This document shows, one piece after another, positions 27,053 through 35,735 of a stretch of DNA of 64,000 nt. The notes beneath the pieces were generated by a model. The model made no database searches. It had not been told where the DNA came from and saw only the letters and a program-made list of their open reading frames with translations. The stretch spans positions 62,001-126,000 of the forward strand of contig NZ_BEWP01000004.1 of NCBI RefSeq assembly GCF_002723995.1. Direction: 5' to 3'. This DNA is from Gluconobacter kondonii (GTDB taxonomy: Bacteria > Pseudomonadota > Alphaproteobacteria > Acetobacterales > Acetobacteraceae). Within the stretch, counting starts at the first letter, position 1, and every line of letters begins with the position of its first letter. A program made the position numbers and the translations under genes.

Positions 27053-29005
27053 TTGATTCTGCTCACCTTTCACATGCTGCGGTCCCTGCGTTATTCGGGA
27101 CGCACATCCCTGTTTCTTGGAACGGCTCTAGGCGCACTCGCACTGAGCACACAGGCGCGGGCCGACGACGATATCGTTTCAAAAATGGAACAGGAAATGA
27201 GCCGCCTTCAGGCCGCTCAGGCTCATGTGCAGGAAGAGCAGCGCGCCATCAATCACGACATGGCCATCCTGAAAGCAGAAATCGCCCGACACCACGCCTC
27301 AGGCACATCCCCGATCCACGCGAACTCTCCTCATGCCGAACAGATCGCTACACAGGAAAACCATTCCGAAAACATAACCACCGCATCCATCCGTCGTCAC
27401 GGAAACAAAACGACTGAATCCCCTGAAACCATCAGTGCTGAGCGTGGAATGACAACAACGTCTGCTTCGGCACCGCTGCATGGTGCTCACACACGACGCG
27501 ATAGGGTGTCTCTCTCACCAACCGGACGCGACCTGATCGACACCGACAAGGGATCGGAACTCGCCGTCGTGGGCCATCGCGCCGAAGACGTTCTGGTTCA
27601 TTTCGCATAAAACGACGTTGGGCCCCATCCGCGTGAAACGCTTGGCGCACAGGCCGCAGGTGCGATTGGCGATCACGGGGTTTTCCATCTCGGTCCCGTC
27701 ACGCTCATCCTGGGTGGCTTCGTCGATACCGCCGCCGTACTCGAAAACCGCCATATCGCCTCGGACACGTTCAATTACTGGCAGGACATGCCGTATCCGA
27801 ACGAGCCGCGCTATCACACCAACAATTTCACGGGCGGCGCGCGTTACAGCCGCCTGTCACTGCTGGCACGCGGCAATATTGATTCGGAATCAACAATTTC
27901 CGGCTTCTTTGAATCCGATTTCGGCGCAGGTGCGGTCACGACCGATCCTTACGAAAGCAACAGCTATTCCTTCCGGCTGCGTCAGGCCTATCTCGCCTAT
28001 GACAACAACACGGAAGGCTGGCATTTTCTCGGCGGTCAGGCCTGGAGCCTCCTGACGCCGGGCCGTGCGGGCATCGTCGCGCGGCAGGAAAGTCTTCCGG
28101 AAACCATTGAGGCGTCCATGCTCGCAGGCTAGACATGGTCCCGGCAATGGCAGGTCCGCATCGTGAAGGATTTCTTCCATCACCGCCTCTGGACCGGCCT
28201 TTCCATCGAAAACCCCGCTACGCTGTATGATACGACAGGCTTTTCAAACACGAACGGCGCTGTCGCGATGCCCAATGGCTCGACCATCACGATCGGCGAG
28301 AACGGCGTCGGTCTGACCAATGATACGACCAATTTTTCCAACGAAATCGCCCCGGATGTCATTGGCAAGGTCGCTTACGATCCCGTTTGGGGCCACTACG
28401 AAATGGAAGGCATCCTGCACTTCCCCCATGACCGCGTAACCATGGGCCATACCGGCCATAACAACACCGCTGTCGGCGGAGGTGCTGGTGGTTCCATGAT
28501 CCTGCCCCTCATCCCCGGCAAACTAGAACTGCGTATGGCTGGCCTTGCGGGCTGGGGCATCAACCGCTACGGCTCTGTTATGCTCCCCGACGCCACGCTC
28601 AAGGCCAATGGCAGCCCTGATCCACTCTTCGGCGTTCAGGCGCAGGCGGGCATCATCGCGCACCCCAATCCGCGCATTGATGTGTACGGATACTTCGGCA
28701 CTCAGCGCGTCGGCCATTCCTATTTCAACGAAAACGGCGGGTCTTACGGCTACGGTAACCCCGCCTACTCCAACGCTGGCTGTCTTCAGGAACTCTCCAC
28801 CCTGTCCTGCACGGCCAACACGCGCGGCGTGTCCGAAGTCACAATTGGCGGCTGGTGGCGCTTCTTCAAGGGCAAGTTCGGAACTGTCGAGGCGGGCACA
28901 CAGCTTGCCTATTCCCGACGTCAGATCTGGTCCGGCATCGGTGGCGATCCGCATACCAGCATGAGCCAGATCTTCTTCGACTTCCGCTACCTGCCCTTCC
29001 AGTAA
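27053..29005 (+). pseudogene. Outer-membrane porin with two in-frame stop codons
   Basis: One reading frame runs from TTG 27053 (GGGGGA 5 bases upstream; ATG 27074 also possible) to 29005. It is cut by TAA at 27608-27610 and TAG at 28130-28132, with no frameshift. Part 1 has a signal peptide (ALALSTQARA) and a coiled-coil start (MEQEMSRLQAAQAHVQEEQR). Part 2 resumes directly after TAA and reaches HLGPVTLILGGFVDTAAVLE and FRLRQAYLAYDN, which are barrel strands. Part 3 after TAG reads TWSRQWQVRIVKDFF and continues to the C-terminal strand IFFDFRYLPFQ. Coiled coil plus barrel is a common acetic acid bacterial porin plan. Both stops are one C-to-T change from Gln codons. Residues 85-205 are low-complexity and less certain. 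Confidence 0.85.
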
Positions 29006-29014
29006 GAGCCCCCT

Positions 29015-29045
29015 GCACCGGACAGATTTAGGTCTGCTCCGGTGC
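29015..29045. terminator. GC-rich hairpin between the porin and the RND efflux gene
   Basis: GCACCGG pairs with CCGGTGC (29015-29021 with 29039-29045), and an inner CAGA/TCTG also pairs. It lies between two convergent genes and overlaps the last codons of the RND transporter. It has no T-run, so it is a structural barrier more than a textbook terminator. Confidence 0.4.
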
Positions 29046-32000
29046 TTCCTGATCGTCGCGGCCAAAGAAACGGGCATAAAGCGTCGGCAGGACAAACAGC
29101 GTCAGGAGCGTGGAGGATATCAGCCCTCCGATTACGACAGACGCCAGAGGCCGTTCCACTTCCGCGCCCGACCCGCCTGAAAACGCCATCGGGAAAAAGC
29201 CCAGACTGGCTACGGATGCCGTCGCCAGAACAGGCCGCAACCGGCTCCGGGCCGCCTGAAACGCCGCATCCGCCGCTGCCAGCCCCTGTTCCCGGAACAC
29301 GCGGATCTGGCTGACCAGCACCACACCGTTCAGGATCGCCACACCGAACAGTGCGATGAACCCGATCCCTGCCGCAATACTGAAAGGCAGCCCACGCAGC
29401 GCCAGCATGAAAATGCCGCCCGTCGCCGCCATCGGCAGGTTGGCAAACACGAGCGACGCCGCGCCGAACGATCCCAGAGCCGCCACGAGCAGCAGGAAAA
29501 TCAGCGCCAGCGCGATCGGCACAACAATGAACAGACGGTGCAACGCCGATTGCAGATTGCGGAACTGCCCGGCCCAGACCATCCGGTAGCCCTGTGGCAG
29601 CTTCACAGTCTGCGCCACCGCTTTCTGCGCGGCCGCCACGAACGAACTGACGTCCCGCCCGCGGATATTGGCCTGCACGATCACCCGGCGATGGATATTG
29701 TCCCGATCAATGCGCGGCACACCATCCGACAGCACAATGTCCGCGACCTGTGACAGCAGAACCCAGCCTTTTCCATCCGCCCGGCGCACCTGTAGATGCC
29801 CGATCCTGTCCGGCGAACTAACCGCATCCGCCCGCAGACGCACCTGCGTCGGAATGATCGCGCCTTGCACCGTCACAGGCTTGCCCACATGACCGCCCAC
29901 GGCCTCCACCACCGCCAGAATATCCGGCACAGCGACCCCGAGCCGTGCTGCCGCATCGCGGTTCACGTCGATATGCAGAAACGGCACGGTCCCGCTTCCC
30001 TGCAACGCCACATCCGCCGCGCCCCGCACGGTTTGCAGCGTCGTGACAACCTGTCCGGCAATCCGGTTCAGCTCTGACAGGTCATCACCATAGATCGAAA
30101 TCGCAAGCTGTGTCCTGACCCCGGCGAGCAGGTCGTCCATCCGCATCTGAATCGGCTGCGACCACGAATATGCCGCATCCGGCAGGGTTTTCTGCAGGGC
30201 GTCATTGATTTTCGTGACCAGTTCCGTCTGTGTAGACGCCGTTTTCCATTCGTCATGGGGACGCAGGAAAACGAACGTATCGGTCTCGTTCGTCCCCATC
30301 GGATCGGTCGGGATTGCCGCCGTTCCCGTGCTGCTCACAACCGTCCGAACTTCGGGGAAGGAGCGCAGGATCTTTTCCTCCGCCGTCACGCTGGCCAGCA
30401 CCGTCTCCAGCGAAGCCCCCGGCAGGCGCGTCGAGGTCACGACCAGCGAGCCTTCTTCAAGCTGCGGCACGAATTCGCCCCCCAGCCGTCCGCCGATCAA
30501 TACCGCCGTGATAAATGCCACACCCGTGACGATCAGCAGCCGCCCACTATGATGCTCGGTCCAGCGCAGAGCGGGTTCGTAATACCGACGCACGGTCCGG
30601 ACGAACACGGTTTCCCGGTCCGCCTGAACCTTGCGCATCAGCATTGCCGCAAGAACCGGCACGCAGACGAAGCAGTAAACCAGCGACGCCAACAGGGCCA
30701 TAATGACCGTCTGCGCCATCGGCCGGAACATCTTGCCCTCGATGCCCTGAAGCGTGAGCACCGGCAGATAGACCATGATGATGACGAAAATCGCAAAACT
30801 CACCGGTCGCACCACGGCGCGCGCCGCATCCGCAGTCAGCGCGGCAAAGGGCTTCCCTTCCCGGTTCTCACCGCGCTCGACCATGATGTGTTCCACCACG
30901 ACGAGCGAACTGTCCACGATCATCCCGAAATCAATCGCACCCAGACTCAGCAGATTGGCCGACACGCCAAACAGCCGCATCCCCGCCATCGCCGCGACCA
31001 GCGACGCCGGAATGACGGACACGATCACCAGCGCCGCCCGCCAGTCGCCCAGAACGACCACCAGCACGACTAGTACCAGAACCGCACCGATCAGCAGGTT
31101 TTCTTTGACCGTGTGGATGGTCTGCCCCGTCAGATCCGCCCGGCTGTAAAACGGCTCCAGCGTGACACCCGGCGGCAGGGACTGACGGATCGTCGGCAGG
31201 ACATGCCGGATCGCATCCAGCGTCGCATTCGAACTTGCGCCGGTCTGCATCATCACAACGCCAATGACCGCCTCGCCCTGCCCGTCCCGCGTCACGGCCC
31301 CAAGCCGCGTGCGGGGCCCTGCGGACACAACGCCCATGTCGCGCAGCCGGATCACATGCCCATTCGTGCCGAACTTCACGGGGATGGCGCCGAAATCAGC
31401 CAGACTGCCCACGAGCGCACGCCCGACCACGACATTCTGTTCGGCATGATGTGCGATCCAGCCCCCACCCGACGAGGCATTATTTGTGTCCACGGCCTGA
31501 ACGATGTCGCCAATCGATACGCCAAACGCCCGCATCCGCGCCGGATCGACCGCCACCTGATATGTCTCGACCGCCCCGCCATTGACGTTGACATCAACCA
31601 CACCCGGCACCAGCCGAAGCTGCGGCACGACCGTCCAGGTCATGAGCCGATTCAGTTCCATCAGCGACAGGCCACCGCCCCGGATTTGGAGCTGCATGAT
31701 CTCGCCCATGCCCGTCGCAAGTGGTCCCATCGACACACTCACACCCGGTAGCGTGATGCTGTCCCGCGCCGCCTGTAGCCGTTCCGACACCCGCGCCCGG
31801 TCCAGATCAATATCCGTAGCATCATCGAACTGGAGATAGACCGCCGACACACCCGTCCGCGACACGGACCGCAGATCCGTCACGCCCGGAATTCCGGTCA
31901 GGCTGGCCTCGACGGGGAAGGTGATAAGTTTTTCGACTTCTTCCGTCGCCAGCCCCGGCGCCGTAACGGAGACCATGACCTGTTTGGGCGAAATATCCGG

Positions 32001-32105
32001 TACCGGCTCGACCGGCAGTCCCGGCACGGTCATGATCCCGCCGATCATCAGCGCGACGAGCAGCCCCAGCAAGACAAAACGGTTGGACTGGAAAAAACAC
32101 AGCAT
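29028..32105 (-). CDS. Heavy-metal RND efflux pump inner-membrane transporter (CzcA/CusA type)
   Basis: 1025 residues, typical size. The HME-RND start is LPVEPVPDISPKQVMVS, followed by PGLATEEVEKLITFPVEASLTGIPGV. The proton-relay helix reads DFGMIVDSSLVVVEH, keeping the Asp-Asp-Glu pattern of CzcA. Twelve membrane helices and two large periplasmic loops are present. It exports metal ions from periplasm or cytoplasm through the adaptor and outer-membrane channel encoded just upstream. Metal specificity cannot be read; the usual DGAVVMVEN has become DSSLVVVEH. It begins 9 bp after the adaptor stop. Confidence 0.94.
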   Translation of the reverse strand: MLCFFQSNRFVLLGLLVALMIGGIMTVPGLPVEPVPDISPKQVMVSVTAPGLATEEVEKLITFPVEASLTGIPGVTDLRSVSRTGVSAVYLQFDDATDIDLDRARVSERLQAARDSITLPGVSVSMGPLATGMGEIMQLQIRGGGLSLMELNRLMTWTVVPQLRLVPGVVDVNVNGGAVETYQVAVDPARMRAFGVSIGDIVQAVDTNNASSGGGWIAHHAEQNVVVGRALVGSLADFGAIPVKFGTNGHVIRLRDMGVVSAGPRTRLGAVTRDGQGEAVIGVVMMQTGASSNATLDAIRHVLPTIRQSLPPGVTLEPFYSRADLTGQTIHTVKENLLIGAVLVLVVLVVVLGDWRAALVIVSVIPASLVAAMAGMRLFGVSANLLSLGAIDFGMIVDSSLVVVEHIMVERGENREGKPFAALTADAARAVVRPVSFAIFVIIMVYLPVLTLQGIEGKMFRPMAQTVIMALLASLVYCFVCVPVLAAMLMRKVQADRETVFVRTVRRYYEPALRWTEHHSGRLLIVTGVAFITAVLIGGRLGGEFVPQLEEGSLVVTSTRLPGASLETVLASVTAEEKILRSFPEVRTVVSSTGTAAIPTDPMGTNETDTFVFLRPHDEWKTASTQTELVTKINDALQKTLPDAAYSWSQPIQMRMDDLLAGVRTQLAISIYGDDLSELNRIAGQVVTTLQTVRGAADVALQGSGTVPFLHIDVNRDAAARLGVAVPDILAVVEAVGGHVGKPVTVQGAIIPTQVRLRADAVSSPDRIGHLQVRRADGKGWVLLSQVADIVLSDGVPRIDRDNIHRRVIVQANIRGRDVSSFVAAAQKAVAQTVKLPQGYRMVWAGQFRNLQSALHRLFIVVPIALALIFLLLVAALGSFGAASLVFANLPMAATGGIFMLALRGLPFSIAAGIGFIALFGVAILNGVVLVSQIRVFREQGLAAADAAFQAARSRLRPVLATASVASLGFFPMAFSGGSGAEVERPLASVVIGGLISSTLLTLFVLPTLYARFFGRDDQEAPEQT

Positions 32106-32114
32106 GAAACCCGC

Positions 32115-33278
32115 TCAGTCCGTATCCAGCCCGCTGACGAGCGACATGGATTTCAGGGCAAAACTGCCTTCCGTCACCACGGTGTCCCCCACTTTCAGAG
32201 GGCCCTGCACGACGGCGCTTTCATCGGTAACCAGCCTGACCCGGACCTCGCGCGGCGCATACTGACCTTCCGACGTCTGGACATAGACAAGGTCATGCCC
32301 CTCGATCGTCTGCACTGCATCGGCCGGGACGATCATGCCCTCAACAGCCTTGCTGGTTTCAAGGGTCGCATCCAGCATGACGCCCGGTCTCAGGAACGCC
32401 ACAGGCCGGTCCACGACACAGACGACCTTGACCAGCCCCGTCACCGGGTCTGCAACGCCATCAATCGTCGTAATCTTCGCACGGAACGGCTCGGCCCGCG
32501 CATTTCCTGAAGGCCGGACCGTCACGACGCTTCCCACGCCCAGTCGGGACACTTCATCGGGCCGCAGATCCGCGACGATCCACACGCCCGACAGATCTAC
32601 AACCGTCGCCACGGCCTGCCCCGGCGTCACATCCGACGCTACGGAGGTCTGGATGGACTGCACCACACCCCGCACCGGCGAAATAAGCGTGGAGGCTTCG
32701 TCCTGCACGATCTTTTCCGTCACGGAAGTGAACTCTTCCGTCAGCCTGTGCTCGATCAGCCCGATATCCGCTTCCCGCGCCACAACCATGCTGCGGGCCT
32801 GCTGTACCGCCGCCTGACGCCGCCGCACTTCCCCGACCGACACCGTACTGCCCACAAGCGACTGCCCCCGCCGGTAGGCCAGTTCGGCCTCCCCCAGCGT
32901 CGCTTTCGCCGAAGCCAGAGCCGCCTGATCCTGCTCCATCTGAAGATGCAGCACATGCAGCGAATGGTCGGTGTAATCAATCAGTGCCTGCCCCGGCTCC
33001 ACGGTCTGCCCCGGTGTCACCCGAACCGCCGTGACCTTGCCGTCTCCGCTCGAACGGATCACGACCGTCCGTGACAGATCCGCGCTCACCTGAGCCAGCG
33101 CCGAGACCGTGTCATGCAAGGTTCCCTGCCGGACGGTCGCGGTCCGCAGGTGCTCCGCATCCCGCGCCTGCGTTCCCAGTGTCAGGGGCTGCATCCAGCC
33201 CGGTGTTTCAGCCGCATGTGCGCAACCCACAGCACATGCAGCCACCCCGACAAACAGAAAACGTGAAAAGCGGCTCAT
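32115..33278 (-). CDS. RND efflux periplasmic adaptor (CzcB/CusB type)
   Basis: 387 residues. A signal peptide (cleavage near CAHA-AE) precedes a membrane-fusion fold: a barrel-sandwich half (VRVTPGQTVEPGQALIDYTDHSLHVLHLQMEQDQAALASAKATL is the helical hairpin start), LISPVRGVVQSIQTSVASDVTPGQAV, then a beta-barrel domain and a membrane-proximal domain (VYVQTSEGQYAPREVRV, VVTEGSFALKS). It bridges the pump and outer-membrane channel. It overlaps the channel gene stop by 4 bases. No His-rich metal-binding tail is seen. Confidence 0.93.
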   Translation of the reverse strand: MSRFSRFLFVGVAACAVGCAHAAETPGWMQPLTLGTQARDAEHLRTATVRQGTLHDTVSALAQVSADLSRTVVIRSSGDGKVTAVRVTPGQTVEPGQALIDYTDHSLHVLHLQMEQDQAALASAKATLGEAELAYRRGQSLVGSTVSVGEVRRRQAAVQQARSMVVAREADIGLIEHRLTEEFTSVTEKIVQDEASTLISPVRGVVQSIQTSVASDVTPGQAVATVVDLSGVWIVADLRPDEVSRLGVGSVVTVRPSGNARAEPFRAKITTIDGVADPVTGLVKVVCVVDRPVAFLRPGVMLDATLETSKAVEGMIVPADAVQTIEGHDLVYVQTSEGQYAPREVRVRLVTDESAVVQGPLKVGDTVVTEGSFALKSMSLVSGLDTD

Positions 33279-34570
33279 GGAATGGTCCCCGTCGCTATGC
33301 CCATCCGGATGACAGCCGCATGCCAGGCTATTTCTGCACGGTTCAGATCCAGAAGCGCGCGATATGCATCCGTCCGGGCGCGAAGCGCTTCAATGAGCGG
33401 CGTCTCACCGACCCGCCAGGAGCGCTCCATCCCTTCCGCCCGGTGCAACATGGAACTGGCTTCGATGCGGGCGTTGGAGCGCGCGCCGGTCGCCGCCACG
33501 AGCCGCGCCCGGACCTGCGCCATCTCGTTCCGCACGGCCCGGCGCGCCTCGACCTCCTGTCGTGTCGCAGCCGCCATGCGGTCCCGGGCGGCGGATTCCT
33601 GCGGCGTATTCGTCACCGCACTCGGCAGCGGCACCCGCAAATTAACGCCCACCTGCGTATCCCACGGACTACCATACTGCCCTTGATCGATCGCATCGAC
33701 ACCCACTTCGGGGTTGGGCATGAAGCTCCTGCGGACCAGCTTCATCTGGTTCTGCGCTGCAATCACGGCCTGATGCGTCGCCCGCACCCGTGGGTCAATA
33801 TCCTCGATCCACCGCCCATCGTTGGCCCGCGTCAGTGCCAACCAGTGCTCATCCGCCTGAGTAATGTCCGGCACCCCCGGCAGACCGGTCAGGGTTCGCA
33901 ACTGGCTCGTGGTAGTTTCGATTTCCTCAGCGGCCATGTCGGCTTCAGTCCGGGCCTGAGCAAGCTGTGCTTCTACGGCCTGCTGGTCGGACATTGCGGT
34001 TTCGCCCGAACGCTCGGCCCGCTGCACATCGGCTTCAATCCGGCGCAAGGCAGACACCGTTGCGAGTGCGGCGGTCTGGCGACGCATCGCCATGATCGCA
34101 GCCCCGGTCGCATCCACGACCCGTACCGCAACAGACATGCGCTCCACATCCAGACGAACGGTCGCAGTTTTGGCTTCGGCCTTCGCAACATTCTCGGTCG
34201 CCGTACCCTGACCCGGCAGCCAGAGCGGCACCGAGACCCCCCCCTGCCAGGTGATGTAGCCGTGATTGTCCCCGCTGATACGGTCATCATAATATTCACC
34301 GCTCAGCGTCGGGCCGCCCGCAAACCAGGACTGCGCCGCCTTCGCCCGCGCATCCGCGGACTCCTGATTGGTCTCAAGCTCGATCCGGACGGGATCGTTT
34401 TTCCAGGCCGCAGCAATCGCATCATGCATCGAAAGGGGTGCGGCCATACTCCCTTCGGCACGGCCGCAATCTGCGCCCGCGACGCAGACCGCAGCCAGAA
34501 GCGCAACGCTGGCCAACAGCCTGCGCGACGCCCCCGTACACTGCGCAACGCAAAGGGAATGAAATGCCAT
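33275..34570 (-). CDS. Outer-membrane efflux channel (TolC/CzcC family)
   Basis: About 431 residues from ATG 34570, which directly precedes a signal peptide (RRLLASVALLAAVCVAGA); an upstream in-frame ATG would bury it. Two long helical repeats typical of OEP proteins follow, with MHDAIAAAWKNDP at the first and VAKAEAKTATVRLDVERMSVAVRVVDA in the first coiled part. It forms the exit duct of the tripartite metal pump. First gene of the operon channel-adaptor-pump. The region upstream diverges from the PiuC-type gene. Confidence 0.9.
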   Translation of the reverse strand: MAFHSLCVAQCTGASRRLLASVALLAAVCVAGADCGRAEGSMAAPLSMHDAIAAAWKNDPVRIELETNQESADARAKAAQSWFAGGPTLSGEYYDDRISGDNHGYITWQGGVSVPLWLPGQGTATENVAKAEAKTATVRLDVERMSVAVRVVDATGAAIMAMRRQTAALATVSALRRIEADVQRAERSGETAMSDQQAVEAQLAQARTEADMAAEEIETTTSQLRTLTGLPGVPDITQADEHWLALTRANDGRWIEDIDPRVRATHQAVIAAQNQMKLVRRSFMPNPEVGVDAIDQGQYGSPWDTQVGVNLRVPLPSAVTNTPQESAARDRMAAATRQEVEARRAVRNEMAQVRARLVAATGARSNARIEASSMLHRAEGMERSWRVGETPLIEALRARTDAYRALLDLNRAEIAWHAAVIRMGIATGTIP

Positions 34571-34700
34571 TCCGGTCTCATCCCTCGCCCCGCCAGACGT
34601 GTCAACGGACGGAAATGCGACTCTTTCCTTCCGTCCCGGATGCGGCACACGGCCCCCGCACCAATTGCTCCCCTTCCCAAACGACCTTATGACTTCAAGC

Positions 34701-34715
34701 TAAGAGTTATTCTCA
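34701..34715. promoter_or_regulatory. Fur-like box upstream of the PiuC-type gene
   Basis: TAAGAGT-T-ATTCTCA (reverse TGAGAATAACTCTTA) fits the 7-1-7 Fur pattern TGATAAT-N-ATTATCA at 10 of 14 positions by eye. It lies 18 bp before the ATG at 34733. This predicts iron repression of the hydroxylase gene, in keeping with PiuC genes elsewhere. Confidence 0.55.
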
Positions 34716-34732
34716 TTTAAGGCCCGACACTT

Positions 34733-35416
34733 ATGCTGATCCATATTCCGAACGTCCTTACTACTGAACAGATCCGCCATTTCCGCGAGAGACTGGAAGC
34801 GGCCGAATGGACAGATGGTCGCATCACCGCTGGAGAACAGTCCGCACAGGCCAAACTGAACCTCCAGATCCCGCAGGACTCTGCGGAATGCCGCGAACTT
34901 GGGGAAATCATCCTGCGCGCTTTGGGCCGTAACCCGACCTTCAACAGTGCAGCCCTGCCGTTGCGCGTCTACCCGCCGCTTTTCAACCGCTATGACACCG
35001 GCATGCATTTCGATGCCCATGTGGACAATGCCATCCGCCCTGTTCCCGGCACGGGCATGCGCATCCGGACCGACGTGTCCTCCACGCTCTTCCTTACCGG
35101 CCCGGACGAGTATGAAGGCGGCGAGCTCGTCATACAGGACACTTACGGCACCCAGAGTGTGAAACTTCCTGCCGGGGATATGGTGCTCTATCCCTCGACC
35201 AGCCTGCACAGTGTCAACCGCATCACCAGCGGCAGTCGCTGGGCCTCGTTCTTCTGGTCCCAGTCCATGGTACGTGACGACACAAAGCGCAGACTGCTCT
35301 ACGACTTCGACTGCTCCATCATCGAGACCCGCAAGACCCTGCCCGACAGCCACCCCGCCGTCCTTGGCCTGACCTCGACCTATCACAATCTTCTACGACA
35401 GTGGGCGGAACTCTGA
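34733..35416 (+). CDS. piuC: PKHD-type Fe(II)/2-oxoglutarate hydroxylase (PiuC family)
   Basis: 227 residues, the usual PiuC length. The double-stranded beta-helix dioxygenase motif is visible: His and Asp in [12 protein letters not shown], the distal His in [13 protein letters not shown], and the 2-oxoglutarate-binding Arg in [23 protein letters not shown] is conserved. Members are commonly iron-regulated and found next to TonB receptors; the precise substrate is not known. It is followed by an AT-rich non-coding stretch. Confidence 0.92.
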   Translation: MLIHIPNVLTTEQIRHFRERLEAAEWTDGRITAGEQSAQAKLNLQIPQDSAECRELGEIILRALGRNPTFNSAALPLRVYPPLFNRYDTGMHFDAHVDNAIRPVPGTGMRIRTDVSSTLFLTGPDEYEGGELVIQDTYGTQSVKLPAGDMVLYPSTSLHSVNRITSGSRWASFFWSQSMVRDDTKRRLLYDFDCSIIETRKTLPDSHPAVLGLTSTYHNLLRQWAEL

Positions 35417-35735
35417 ACCCACAGAAATTTTTAGTGGGAAAAAACATTCCGATAGAGGCGTTTCAATCAAAATAAACGCCTCTGCGGACACATATAAAAA
35501 CAGAAAAGCGGGTTCTCAACCCTGTGTCAGAGGCACTATGAAAGACCAAATTTCCTCACAGAAATGATGAAAAATATTCCCCTCAGAATAGGTTAAATAA
35601 AAACTGACACTACCCACAAAAATATCAGACAACATGTTTGGAGAAGATTGATACAAAAGACTCAGACAGCCTTTTAACGAACGTTTAATTATTGTAGGAT
35701 AGTAGTCAGTTCTCCTATCGAGAGAGTCAATCCAG
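35417..35735. other. AT-rich intergenic region with hairpin and CtrA-type box
   Basis: 319 bp with no gene. It contains a perfect 9-bp stem GAGGCGTTT/AAACGCCTC (35455-35463 with 35474-35482) that may end the piuC transcript, although no T-run follows. The region is distinctly AT-rich. Its right end holds the TTAA-N7-TTAA box listed separately. Confidence 0.5.
35674..35688. promoter_or_regulatory. CtrA-type box TTAA-N7-TTAA upstream of the GGDEF-EAL gene
   Basis: TTAA-CGAACGT-TTAA is an exact match to the full CtrA pattern, 47 bp before the start codon. It is the second such box in the window and, like the first, precedes a motility-related gene. Activation by CtrA is inferred. Confidence 0.6.
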
